Shown piece by piece: positions 1 to 6,279 of a stretch of DNA of 12,656 nt. Numbering within the stretch: the first letter of the stretch is position 1; every line of letters begins with the position of its first letter. Origin of the DNA: Desulfurococcales archaeon (GTDB lineage Archaea; Thermoproteota; Thermoprotei_A; Sulfolobales; Ignisphaeraceae). A program made the translations under genes and the position numbers. The notes under the pieces were generated by a model. It was given only the letters and a program-made list of their open reading frames with translations, made no database searches and was not told where the DNA came from. The stretch is from positions 1 through 12,656 of the forward strand of contig JALWBS010000032.1 in the NCBI GenBank assembly GCA_027037025.1, read 5' to 3'.

Positions 1-657
1 CCCCTCGATGTACATGGTTATGACCCTGGTGTCGGGATCCTCGACGAGGTAGTCGAGGAGCTCAGCCTCATCAACATCAGCCTTGTTGCCGAGGCTAACG
101 AACTTGCTGAGCCCGATGCCCCTCATAGCGGCCCAGTCCAGCACGGCTACGCCGAAAGCACCGCTCTGCGATATGAAGGCTATCGAGCCGTGCTCGGGGA
201 AGCCCATCCTCTGCGGGTTGAGGAAGGTGGTGTTGATACCGCTCTTAGGCACGTAAACACCCACGCAGTTGGGTCCGATTAATCTCATTCTGTACCTCTT
301 AGCTATCTCAACGACTTTGTTCTCGAGCTCAACATTCCCAACCTCCTTAAAACCAGCGCTTATGACTATGACCCCCTTAACACCCTTCACACCACAATCC
401 TCAACAACCTGAGGAACAACAGGAGCAGGAACAGCAACAACAGCTAGATCAACATCGTCGGGGATTTCCGAGACCCTGGGGTAGCACTTAAGCCCCATGA
501 TCTCCTCGGCCCTGGGGTTCACGGGGTATATCCTACCCCTGTACCTCATCTTCATGTTGTAGAGGATCTGGTAACCAACCTTCGAAGGATCGCGAGAAGC
601 ACCAACGATAGCGACGCTCCTAGGGAAGAAGAACACCTCCAGTTCCTGCCTAGCCAT
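1..657 (-). CDS. Acyl-CoA synthetase (ADP-forming), alpha subunit or alpha domain, partial
   Basis: Runs off the left edge; 219 codons of the N-terminal part are present. ADP-forming acyl-CoA synthetases (acetyl-CoA synthetase, ADP-forming) convert acyl-CoA, ADP and phosphate to the free acid, CoA and ATP in the cytoplasm; this is the main substrate-level ATP step when archaea ferment peptides or sugars. The N-terminus carries a Rossmann-type CoA-binding domain (SVAIVGASRDPSKVGYQIL, about residues 15-33; then YPVNPRAEEIMG), followed by RLIGPNCVGVY. The second, flavodoxin-like domain starts with IAFISQSGAFG. The catalytic histidine expected further on lies outside the window. The ATG at 657 follows a G-rich ribosome site (AGGGGG, about 8 bases upstream). 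Whether this is a stand-alone alpha subunit or an alpha-beta fusion cannot be seen. The family assignment is secure; the acyl substrate is not. Confidence 0.93.
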   Translation of the reverse strand, partial: MARQELEVFFFPRSVAIVGASRDPSKVGYQILYNMKMRYRGRIYPVNPRAEEIMGLKCYPRVSEIPDDVDLAVVAVPAPVVPQVVEDCGVKGVKGVIVISAGFKEVGNVELENKVVEIAKRYRMRLIGPNCVGVYVPKSGINTTFLNPQRMGFPEHGSIAFISQSGAFGVAVLDWAAMRGIGLSKFVSLGNKADVDEAELLDYLVEDPDTRVITMYIEG

Positions 658-688
658 GTCCAACCCCCTACACCATCCATGTACGCAG

Positions 689-694
689 AAAAAA
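689..694 (-). terminator. Possible T-run terminator after the HEPN gene
   Basis: Six consecutive T on the minus strand, about 75 bases past the HEPN stop and before the synthetase start. Archaeal transcription commonly ends at oligo-T tracts without a hairpin, so this may end the MNT-HEPN transcript. It is weak evidence alone. The rest of 658-768 holds only the leader of the synthetase gene. Confidence 0.3.
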
Positions 695-768
695 CCCTTG
701 TTGAAGCACTTATCGTAGCTCAGCTCGGTAAGCAACACGCCTCTCAACTTATGCAAAGATCCTCATAG

Positions 769-1176
769 TTATCCTCGATGCTCTTCGAAAACGCTTTTAA
801 TCCTATTAACGATCCTCTCAGCCAATGCTATGAACCTGTTGGCGGTGCTCGCAGTGATTTCTCTCCACGGCTTTCTGAGGCCAGCGTTGGGGTACCTAGC
901 CACGGTGTAGTAGGGTGAGAGCTCGGTCAGCGCATCGATGTCGCTGGGATCCAACTCTATTCCAGCGATGTTCAGGAGCTCCACAAGATCGTGACTCCTA
1001 GGGGGTCTGACCCTCCTAAACGCGATGATGTAGGCCTTCAGAGCTTTCTCCACGGCTTGATGAGCTAGGAACACCGCTAGATGATGACTACCGCGTTTAT
1101 GAGCTTCCTTAGCGTCGTTGAGATCAACCAAAGCTCCCTCGAGCCAATCCAGAGCCTCTTCCCTCACGCTAAGCAC
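769..1176 (-). CDS. HEPN-domain protein (putative RNase toxin of an MNT/HEPN pair)
   Basis: 135 residues, all helical, the normal length for a HEPN protein. Features seen: helix 2 with HHLAVFLAHQAVEKALKAYI (residues 31-50), and the RX4-6H motif as R57-PPRS-H62, followed by DLVELL; then SPYYTVARYPNAG, a stretch typical of archaeal HEPN proteins that partner MNT enzymes. HEPN proteins of this kind are metal-independent RNases, silenced by the cognate nucleotidyltransferase. The GTG start (1174-1176) directly abuts the TAG stop of the MNT gene at 1177, so the two are co-transcribed and probably translationally coupled. In the studied HepT toxins a tyrosine two residues after the motif histidine (RX4HXY) is the AMPylation target; here that position is Leu (H62-D-L), so control may differ. 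Function is inferred from family and pairing. Confidence 0.88.
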   Translation of the reverse strand: MLSVREEALDWLEGALVDLNDAKEAHKRGSHHLAVFLAHQAVEKALKAYIIAFRRVRPPRSHDLVELLNIAGIELDPSDIDALTELSPYYTVARYPNAGLRKPWREITASTANRFIALAERIVNRIKSVFEEHRG

Positions 1177-1512
1177 CTACCCTATCCTGATCCAGTACTC
1201 CGAAGCGTCCTGAACAACAATGCTCCTCCTCAAAGCTTCTTCGAACTCCCTGCGGGTGTAGGTGAGGATCTCGAAGCTCCTATCCCTAGGAAGAAGCTTC
1301 CTAATCAACGCGTACCTCTTGCCAATGTCGAGACCCTCGAATCCGTCGGAAACCACTATCAGATCCACATCGCTATCCTCCAACCACTCGCACTTAGCGT
1401 AGCTACCAAAGAGATAGACCTCGACATCTCTCAGAACCTTCCTAGCCCTAGCAACGAACTCCCTCAACACCTCCAGCAACTCCCTGGGCACGCACTCCAA
1501 GCGCTGCTCCAC
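1177..1512 (-). CDS. MNT-type nucleotidyltransferase (antitoxin of the HEPN/MNT pair)
   Basis: About 111 residues, a minimal nucleotidyltransferase of the DNA-polymerase-beta fold. The signature GSX10DXD is complete: G36-S37 (LFGSYAK), then D48-V49-D50 (DSDVDLIVV); the third acidic residue is probably E81 in SFEILTY. These are the metal- and nucleotide-binding residues, so the enzyme should be active. In characterised pairs MNT neutralises HEPN by AMPylating it. The open frame extends to a GTG at 1548, but I chose the GTG at 1510-1512. A perfect GGAGGT lies at 1522-1527, nine bases upstream, and a TATA-like CTTTAAG at 1552-1558 would place transcription start near 1529, downstream of the longer start. 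It is the first gene of the two-gene operon with the HEPN gene. Confidence 0.88.
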   Translation of the reverse strand: MEQRLECVPRELLEVLREFVARARKVLRDVEVYLFGSYAKCEWLEDSDVDLIVVSDGFEGLDIGKRYALIRKLLPRDRSFEILTYTRREFEEALRRSIVVQDASEYWIRIG

Positions 1513-1521
1513 GCTGTCTCG

Positions 1522-1558
1522 ACCTCCGTAGCTGAGCACCGTAACCACGTTCTTAAAG
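1522..1558 (-). promoter_or_regulatory. TATA box and Shine-Dalgarno site of the MNT-HEPN operon
   Basis: On the minus strand, CTTTAAG at 1552-1558 has the form of an archaeal TATA box, and GGAGGT at 1522-1527 is a perfect ribosome site nine bases before GTG 1512. The usual spacing of about 26 bases puts transcription start near 1529, giving a very short leader. Together they decide the start of the MNT gene. The transcription start is inferred. Confidence 0.5.
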
Positions 1559-1650
1559 CTGAACCCCGAAGACTCGTCGAGTATAGCTAAGCACGATCGT
1601 TAACGGAGCTTAGCTATCAATATCCAGCTTCTGCACGAGTAGATCTGGGG

Positions 1651-2034
1651 ATGGTAGTGTTCGAAACGGCTAGAGAGATTCTAGGCTATGCATTCGAGGA
1701 GCTTGAGCGTGCGGAGAAGTTAAAGGACTTTCTTCTCTATAGAAACGCTGCCGACAAGGCTTTTCTAGCACTCATCGTCGCGATCAACGAGTACATACGC
1801 ATAGTCAAGGGCGTGACGCCTAGGAGCCACAGCGAGCGTCGAAGGATCTTGAGGGAGATGGGTCGCGAGGATCTGAGGGCTATCTACAGCGACTTGATGA
1901 AGACCCTCCACGAGGAAGCGTTCTACGAGGGGATGTATCAGCCGGACGAGGTTAGGTACGCGTTCGAGAAGGTGAGGAAGGTCATAGACGAGCTAGAGGA
2001 GGAGGTGAAGAAGCTACTCGAGAAGCCCAGATGA
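1651..2034 (+). CDS. HEPN/PaREP1-like small helical protein
   Basis: 127 residues, wholly helical and charged, ending in a coiled-coil-like tail (VIDELEEEVKKLLEKPR). The central part, RNAADKAFLALIVAINEYIR followed by TPRSHSERRRIL and later HEEAFYEGMYQPDEV, resembles the HEPN-like and PaREP1-like families abundant in crenarchaeal genomes. A canonical RX4-6H pair is not evident, so RNase activity should not be assumed. The ATG at 1651 follows a GGGG run directly; an AT-rich stretch at about 1615-1624 could be a TATA element for a nearly leaderless transcript, and GTG 1657 is an alternative start. It stands alone, divergent from the MNT-HEPN operon and convergent with the PaREP1 gene. The molecular function of such proteins is unknown; a role with nucleotidyltransferases or RNA is only a guess. 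Confidence 0.7.
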   Translation: MVVFETAREILGYAFEELERAEKLKDFLLYRNAADKAFLALIVAINEYIRIVKGVTPRSHSERRRILREMGREDLRAIYSDLMKTLHEEAFYEGMYQPDEVRYAFEKVRKVIDELEEEVKKLLEKPR

Positions 2035-2106
2035 GCGATAGAGCTACGTGCAGAAGCAGATACGAAGAGCGTTTCGTAGGAGCGTCGTATAGCCATCGAG
2101 CTCGTA

Positions 2107-2628
2107 TCAGGAGTCCGTGCTCAACCTCTCCTTGGTGTATCGAAGTAGCCACTCGATGTGCGGTAATGCGTGTTTAACTTCTCTCAATCCGTACTTTGCT
2201 TCGTGGAAACCCCATACATGGATGTCGTACGCCTTAGCCCATGCAAGGCCTATCCGCTCCTCGCCCAGCATCTCAGCTAGGCTAGTAGCGGCCATGCCCA
2301 GGAGCCACGTATCCCACTTCCCCCTTCTCCTCACCTCCTTCAGCTCGGGCACCTCGAAGCGCTTCGACAACGCCTTGATACACTCCTCAGCAACCTTATA
2401 CAGCTTCTCACTAGCTTGCACAGCATCCCCCTTCTCGATGTACTCCCTAGCCTCCTCGAAGAAACGCTCAGCAAGCTCGAGATGCACCAACGCCTCCTCC
2501 CTAGGATCCATACCCAGCCTCTCCATCACGGACTCCACGACCAGAGACTCGATATCGAAACCCCTCTTCACAGCCTCCTCAACAACCCTCCTAGGCAACC
2601 TAACGATATACACACCGCTCTCAAACAT
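2107..2628 (-). CDS. PaREP1-family protein
   Basis: 173 residues from the ATG at 2626-2628. The N-terminus IVRLPRRVVEEAVKRG then MERLGMDPREEA is the usual opening of PaREP1 proteins. It continues with HLELAERFFEEA, a helix with ASEKLYKVAEECIKAL (residues 72-87), the conserved RRGKWDTWLLGMA and a C-terminal WGFHEAKYGL. PaREP1 is a multicopy, mostly Pyrobaculum/Thermoproteales family of helical proteins related to the HEPN fold, of unknown function. The open frame extends upstream to 2835, but the extra 69 residues match nothing in the family and lie opposite another possible small gene, so the short start is preferred. The upstream ATTTAG around 2670 is a weak TATA candidate. It converges with the helical protein gene at 1651-2034, with 72 bases between them. 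Confidence 0.85.
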   Translation of the reverse strand: MFESGVYIVRLPRRVVEEAVKRGFDIESLVVESVMERLGMDPREEALVHLELAERFFEEAREYIEKGDAVQASEKLYKVAEECIKALSKRFEVPELKEVRRRGKWDTWLLGMAATSLAEMLGEERIGLAWAKAYDIHVWGFHEAKYGLREVKHALPHIEWLLRYTKERLSTDS

Positions 2629-2737
2629 CACAACACACCAAACCCGCCAAACAATCTCCGTAAGCCAACTAAATCCTTTCTCCAAAAAGCCCCGGCACAT
2701 CATCGTTACGAAGCGAAGCACGTGGTAGAGGATTACA

Positions 2738-2913
2738 TGTTCTACATCTATAGAGAGGTTGTTAACGAGATCATGGAGACGTTGCGCAGATATCCATGGC
2801 TGATGAGTGTAGACGCTCTCGAGAGCCACATGCACAAGAAGCTGGCTCCGCTAGTAGCTCTCAAGCCGTGCTATACGAAGATTGAGGAACTAATTCCACA
2901 GAGGTCTAAGTGA
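2738..2913 (+). CDS. Hypothetical small protein, doubtful
   Basis: A 58-residue open frame, divergent from the PaREP1 gene. A possible ribosome site (GGTAGAGGAT) precedes the ATG. The predicted protein is helical (for example VVNEIMETLRRYPWLMSV), basic at its C-terminus, and has codon choices compatible with its neighbours. I do not recognise it. It could be a short real gene, a fragment of a larger one, or chance. It excludes the longer upstream reading of the PaREP1 gene on the other strand. Confidence 0.3.
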
Positions 2914-3060
2914 TAGCGGGTAGACGAGCTACTTCAGCTATGTGATGATCCGAAAAACCTTCTTCGACCTCGTAATCAGCGCTTTGCACATAGATAGCTA
3001 TCGATTTGGCTATCCATAGCGCCTCGTTCGGCTCCGATCGCAACGCAACTAATCCGGCTC

Positions 3061-3076
3061 TCTCCGGTTCCGGAGA
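3061..3076. repeat. Perfect inverted repeat (candidate operator) upstream of the five-gene block
   Basis: TCTCCGG-TT-CCGGAGA: two 7-base arms in perfect inverted symmetry around a 2-base centre. It ends six bases before the TATA box of the five-gene block, where an archaeal regulator could block or assist TFB/TBP binding. The compact 16-base dyad looks like a dimeric transcription-factor site. No factor is encoded beside it. The rest of 2914-3089 shows no gene. Confidence 0.5.
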
Positions 3077-3082
3077 AACGCT

Positions 3083-3089
3083 CTTATAG
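3083..3089 (+). promoter_or_regulatory. TATA box of the five-gene block
   Basis: CTTATAG, about 25 bases before the ATG at 3108. At normal archaeal spacing transcription would begin at or next to the start codon, so the first gene would be read from a leaderless or almost leaderless transcript. The candidate operator dyad lies directly upstream. Confidence 0.55.
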
Positions 3090-3107
3090 TTGGGGGTCGG
3101 AGTCTAT

Positions 3108-3650
3108 ATGCTGGGGTGCGTGGGGATCTACTTGCTGGTGGTTAGATACGGTTCGGAGGCTGAGAGGAAGCGTTTGGAGTACCTGGTGGGTAAGTGGAGG
3201 GATGTGCTTAGGTTTGAGAGACCGGGTGGTGCGGTTCTAATCGTCGATGGTAGGGTTGAGGATGTGATGAGGTTCTTGGAGGAGCTCTACTCCAGGATTC
3301 CTCGCGAGAGGGTGAGCGTGTACCAGTTGAAGGAGCCCGAGTTCCACCTCGAGCCTCTCATGCTCGAGGGCGTGGTGAGGACTCGGATGCGTGTTGAGGA
3401 GGCTTGGGGTGCGGTGAACCTCGTGTTGGCTCGGTTGAGAGGTGCGTTGGTGTCGGAGAGTGGTGGTGAGAGGATCTACACCGTCTCGAGTAGGAAGGGG
3501 ATGTGCAGAGTTCGTGTTAGCATCGTGCCTAGCGATGATGGTTCCAGGCTGAGGTTCGTCGTCGAGGGCTACTCCGAGGCCGCGACCTACGTCTACGAGA
3601 AGCTTCTCCATGAACTTTCTTACGTAGGTGAGGTTGAGAAGCATGCGTGA
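3108..3650 (+). CDS. Hypothetical alpha/beta protein, first gene of the putative ESCRT-like block
   Basis: 180 residues with no motif I recognise. The pattern suggests two small alpha/beta units. Residues 5-75 read strand-helix-strand-helix-strand (IYLLVVRYG, a helix around ERKRLEYLVGKW, AVLIVDG, a helix around EDVMRFLEELYSR, VSVYQLK), compatible with a ferredoxin-like fold. Residues 95-170 read helix, three strands (RIYTVSS, CRVRVSIVP, LRFVVEG), helix. No signal peptide or membrane segment is seen. The frame opens upstream at TTG 3090, but that overlaps the TATA box, so I chose ATG 3108. Its last eight bases overlap the next gene, and the next gene's ribosome site lies inside it, so the two are translationally coupled and their products are probably made in linked amounts. 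Role unknown; an adaptor or recruitment protein is a guess. Confidence 0.8.
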   Translation: MLGCVGIYLLVVRYGSEAERKRLEYLVGKWRDVLRFERPGGAVLIVDGRVEDVMRFLEELYSRIPRERVSVYQLKEPEFHLEPLMLEGVVRTRMRVEEAWGAVNLVLARLRGALVSESGGERIYTVSSRKGMCRVRVSIVPSDDGSRLRFVVEGYSEAATYVYEKLLHELSYVGEVEKHA

Positions 3651-5610
3651 AGCTTGTAACCCCGATGAGTACATGGACGTTGTCAAGGTGATTCTCAGGG
3701 AGGATCTAGAGAGCCTTCGACGAACCTTCACCGTTGAGGAGCGCATAGAGCTATGGAACCAGCTGCGCAGTGCGTGGAAGAAGTACTTGATGGAGTGCGC
3801 TCCTCGAGTGCCCAAGGACATAGATAGACTCGTTCGGGGACGGTTCCGATTCGCACAGCTCCTCCTTGCCGCGACCTTCAAGTTCAACAACGAGGGTTTC
3901 GAAGATATAACGCGCATGTTCCGCGATGAGGAGTACGAGATCCTTAAAGACTTCGAGGAGTTCAAGATATTCGATAACCTTAGCATCGACGATATCGTTG
4001 AGTTCATACGCAGGAGAGAGGGTAAGGTGTACGAGCTCGTCAAGAAGTACTACGAGAAGCAGTACAACATGCTCGACCGCTCCTGGGGCAATCTCATAGG
4101 CGATCTGGCGCATGTGTTCAACGAGAGGTATAGGAAGAGGAGGGAGAAGATAGAGAGTGCCGTGATCGAGTACGTTCGTAGGCACGGTCTGCTCACGGTA
4201 GTTTCCGAGATCGAGGAGGCTGTGAAGAAGATTCTGGAGGCTGGGGAGCTGAGGAAGAGGATCGAGGAGGAGGTTAGGAGGAGGATAGAGACCGAGCTGG
4301 GGATACCCGCTCTCGAGGAGAGGCTCAGGCTCTTCGCGGAGGAGTGCGATAAGCTGTTGAGGAAGCTGAACAAGTTGGAGGAGAGGTACCTGGAGGAGAA
4401 GTACCGCGAGGAGATCAAGATCAGGACTGAGCTAGAATCCGAGCTGGAGAGGCTTAGGCGAGAGAAGGAGTCGTTGTTGGAGAGCCACAGGGTTCTCGAG
4501 GAGAAGCTGAGGTTGGTCGAAGAGGAGCTGATCAAGGCGATGAGGGAGCTCGGGGCTAAGGAGGAGGAGCTGTCGAGGCTCAGCAGGGAGTACTCGACTA
4601 ACCGCGGTGTCGTCGAAGCTCTTCAGGCTGAGATCGAGGTCATCAGGAACATGGTTAGAGAGCTCTCGAGGAAGGCTGAGGAGTACCGTAGGTTGTTGGA
4701 TAGGGTCTCGACTGAGAAGCAGAAGTTGGAATCGAGACTCTCGGAACTCGAAACGATTCTTAGAGGTGAGTCCGAGGGTCATCTAGTCACGAGTGAGGAG
4801 GCTAGGGGGTTCGAGGAGCTGCTGATACGCAGGATCGTGCTGAAGATCGGGAGCGGCAACGTAACGATCTACAATCCTGTGAAGGGATCGCGTAGAACCA
4901 TAGATAAGTGGGACGAGATTCTGCACTATGAGCTAGCTAAGCCCAGCACTAGGAGCGGGGTACCGCGTGGTAAGGGCGTGGTCTTCATCAAGAAGCGGGG
5001 GCTCGTGTTCAAGAAGAAGGACGTGGTGATCGAGGCGATCACCCTAGTACACCCTGAGGCTTACGAGGAGCGTGGATGGGATTCCAGACCCATTAGCTTG
5101 GCAGAGCTCCTCGATTTGATAACGAGTCGCGTTGACGAGGCTGAGAAGGGTAACTACTACCACGTGCTGATCATCAGCTCACCAACGGGCTTCACCAAGA
5201 AGGCTCTGGAGTACATCGGCGGGAGCGAGTTCCACAGGAACTTCGTTGCTAAGCACGTAACGGTCTACCTAGTGGATCCCTTGACCGGCTCCATAACGAG
5301 GAACCCGGCGGACAGGGCTGCGGAGGAGAACGAGGAGCTTGCTAGGCTCGAGCTGCCCGAGGAGAGGGTTAGGAAGGTGATGAGCTACGTGCTGTCCGAA
5401 GAGGCGTACAGCAGAGCTCTACAGACGTCGCCAGCAGCACCGTTCCTACGCTTGGATCAGATCGCTGAAGCGACGAAGGAGAGCCCCGAGATCATTCGCC
5501 ACGCCCTAGGTAAGCTAGAGGCTCAGGGATATGGAAAGGTGATGCGTAGTCGTAGTGGCGTAATGGCATTCTTCTACAACCCAGGTCGTGCACCAATGAA
5601 GAGGAGTTGA
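3643..5610 (+). CDS. Large coiled-coil protein with alpha/beta domain and C-terminal winged helix
   Basis: 655 residues in three parts. Residues 1-190 are helical and mixed in charge. Residues about 195-375 form a long uninterrupted coiled coil (heptads such as LEERYLEEKYREEIKIRTEL). Residues about 388-550 look like an alpha/beta domain (IRRIVLKIGSGNVTIYNP; YYHVLIISSPTGF; KHVTVYLVDPLTGS). Residues about 570-648 look like a winged helix: SYVLSEEAYS, LRLDQIAEATKESPEIIRHA as the helix-turn-helix, then a strand pair ending MAFFYNPG. No membrane segment. The start is ATG 3643, chosen over GTG 3628 because GGTGAGG at 3627-3633 lies ten bases upstream. The shape suits a scaffold, or a regulator that binds DNA or a protein partner through the winged helix; in crenarchaeal Cdv systems a winged helix on CdvB mediates partner binding. 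The family is not recognised. Confidence 0.88.
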   Translation: MREACNPDEYMDVVKVILREDLESLRRTFTVEERIELWNQLRSAWKKYLMECAPRVPKDIDRLVRGRFRFAQLLLAATFKFNNEGFEDITRMFRDEEYEILKDFEEFKIFDNLSIDDIVEFIRRREGKVYELVKKYYEKQYNMLDRSWGNLIGDLAHVFNERYRKRREKIESAVIEYVRRHGLLTVVSEIEEAVKKILEAGELRKRIEEEVRRRIETELGIPALEERLRLFAEECDKLLRKLNKLEERYLEEKYREEIKIRTELESELERLRREKESLLESHRVLEEKLRLVEEELIKAMRELGAKEEELSRLSREYSTNRGVVEALQAEIEVIRNMVRELSRKAEEYRRLLDRVSTEKQKLESRLSELETILRGESEGHLVTSEEARGFEELLIRRIVLKIGSGNVTIYNPVKGSRRTIDKWDEILHYELAKPSTRSGVPRGKGVVFIKKRGLVFKKKDVVIEAITLVHPEAYEERGWDSRPISLAELLDLITSRVDEAEKGNYYHVLIISSPTGFTKKALEYIGGSEFHRNFVAKHVTVYLVDPLTGSITRNPADRAAEENEELARLELPEERVRKVMSYVLSEEAYSRALQTSPAAPFLRLDQIAEATKESPEIIRHALGKLEAQGYGKVMRSRSGVMAFFYNPGRAPMKRS

Positions 5611-5620
5611 GGATGAGACT

Positions 5621-6187
5621 ATGGCTCAGGAAAGTCAGGGAATCAATGCTCGAGAGTTTCTGAAGAAGGTTTTCGAACGCTTAGCACCACCAATAGCATA
5701 CCTAGTCAATCCCCAGGTGGGGATTGCAATTAGCGTAGCGGTGTTCGCTACGTGGCTCCTATCAAGGATCGGGAAGTCGGGGAGCGTTAGGGATAACCTC
5801 GATGACGAGAAGCTGGTTCTCGTCGAGCTCAGCGCTAAGATCGATGAGAAGAGGAGGAGGATAGAGGTTCTCGAGAACGAGCTCGCTAGGGTTAGCGACG
5901 AAACGACTAGGAGGACGATCGAGCACGCGATAAAGATGGAGAGAACCGCTCTGCAATCCCTTATGGAGGAGTACGAACTTCGTCAACTGAGGGTTGCTGC
6001 GCTCAGCAGGTTGAGGGATCTAGGCGATGAGGAGCTCTACAGGAAGGTGCTCGAACTCCTAAGGGATGTGGAGAGTGGTAAGAGGTTCGAGGATAAGCAG
6101 CTCGAGGTTCTGAAGATGCTCGAGGAGAGGTGGAGGAGGAGGCAGTTGGAGACAAACATCCTACTACAGATCGTAGAGCATGGGTGA
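5621..6187 (+). CDS. Coiled-coil protein with one N-terminal hydrophobic segment
   Basis: 188 residues. An N-terminal amphipathic stretch (NAREFLKKVFERLAPPI) leads into a hydrophobic helix at about residues 23-49 (GIAISVAVFATWLL), broken by an Asn-Pro. Then come a highly charged coiled coil at about 63-135 (KIDEKRRRIEVLENELARV) and a final helical section with many Arg residues. This reads as a membrane-anchored or membrane-inserted protein with a cytoplasmic coiled coil. It starts ten bases after the stop of the large coiled-coil gene, and its ribosome site (GAGG) overlaps that stop, so the two are one transcription unit. It could recruit the other coiled-coil proteins to the membrane. No family is recognised, and membrane insertion is a prediction from one segment. 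Confidence 0.82.
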   Translation: MAQESQGINAREFLKKVFERLAPPIAYLVNPQVGIAISVAVFATWLLSRIGKSGSVRDNLDDEKLVLVELSAKIDEKRRRIEVLENELARVSDETTRRTIEHAIKMERTALQSLMEEYELRQLRVAALSRLRDLGDEELYRKVLELLRDVESGKRFEDKQLEVLKMLEERWRRRQLETNILLQIVEHG

Positions 6188-6233
6188 ACGCGATGATCAT
6201 CTCCGTACCGATAGTGAAAATCCCTTCCATACC

Positions 6234-6238
6234 TTTTT
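6234..6238 (+). promoter_or_regulatory. CTTTTTC element, weak TATA box or terminator
   Basis: T5 in the 92-base gap between the hydrophobic-segment gene and the Snf7-like gene. Its centre is about 26 bases before 6262, so it could be a weak TATA element giving the Snf7-like gene its own transcript. It could equally be an oligo-T terminator for the genes upstream. A similar T5 (6933-6937) lies in the next gap, before the ATPase gene. Confidence 0.25.
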
Positions 6239-6279
6239 CACGTCTCTAGACCCGTATGACTATGTGTAGGTGTGTGGAC

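Noticed and set aside
1513..1548. Longer MNT start at GTG 1548
   Set aside because: A perfect GGAGGT and the TATA-box spacing favour GTG 1512; the longer start would lie upstream of the inferred transcription start.
1081..1590. 169-codon plus-strand ORF over the MNT and HEPN genes
   Set aside because: It is the antisense shadow of two genes with complete family motifs.
2629..2835. N-terminal extension of the PaREP1 protein to 2835
   Set aside because: The extra 69 residues do not resemble the family, which starts at the LPRRVVEEA segment; ATG 2628 fits the family start.
3237..4782. Long minus-strand ORFs (Ser/Leu-rich) over the first two operon genes
   Set aside because: Serine- and leucine-rich shadows of Glu/Lys/Arg-rich coiled-coil coding sequence; no ribosome sites or promoters.
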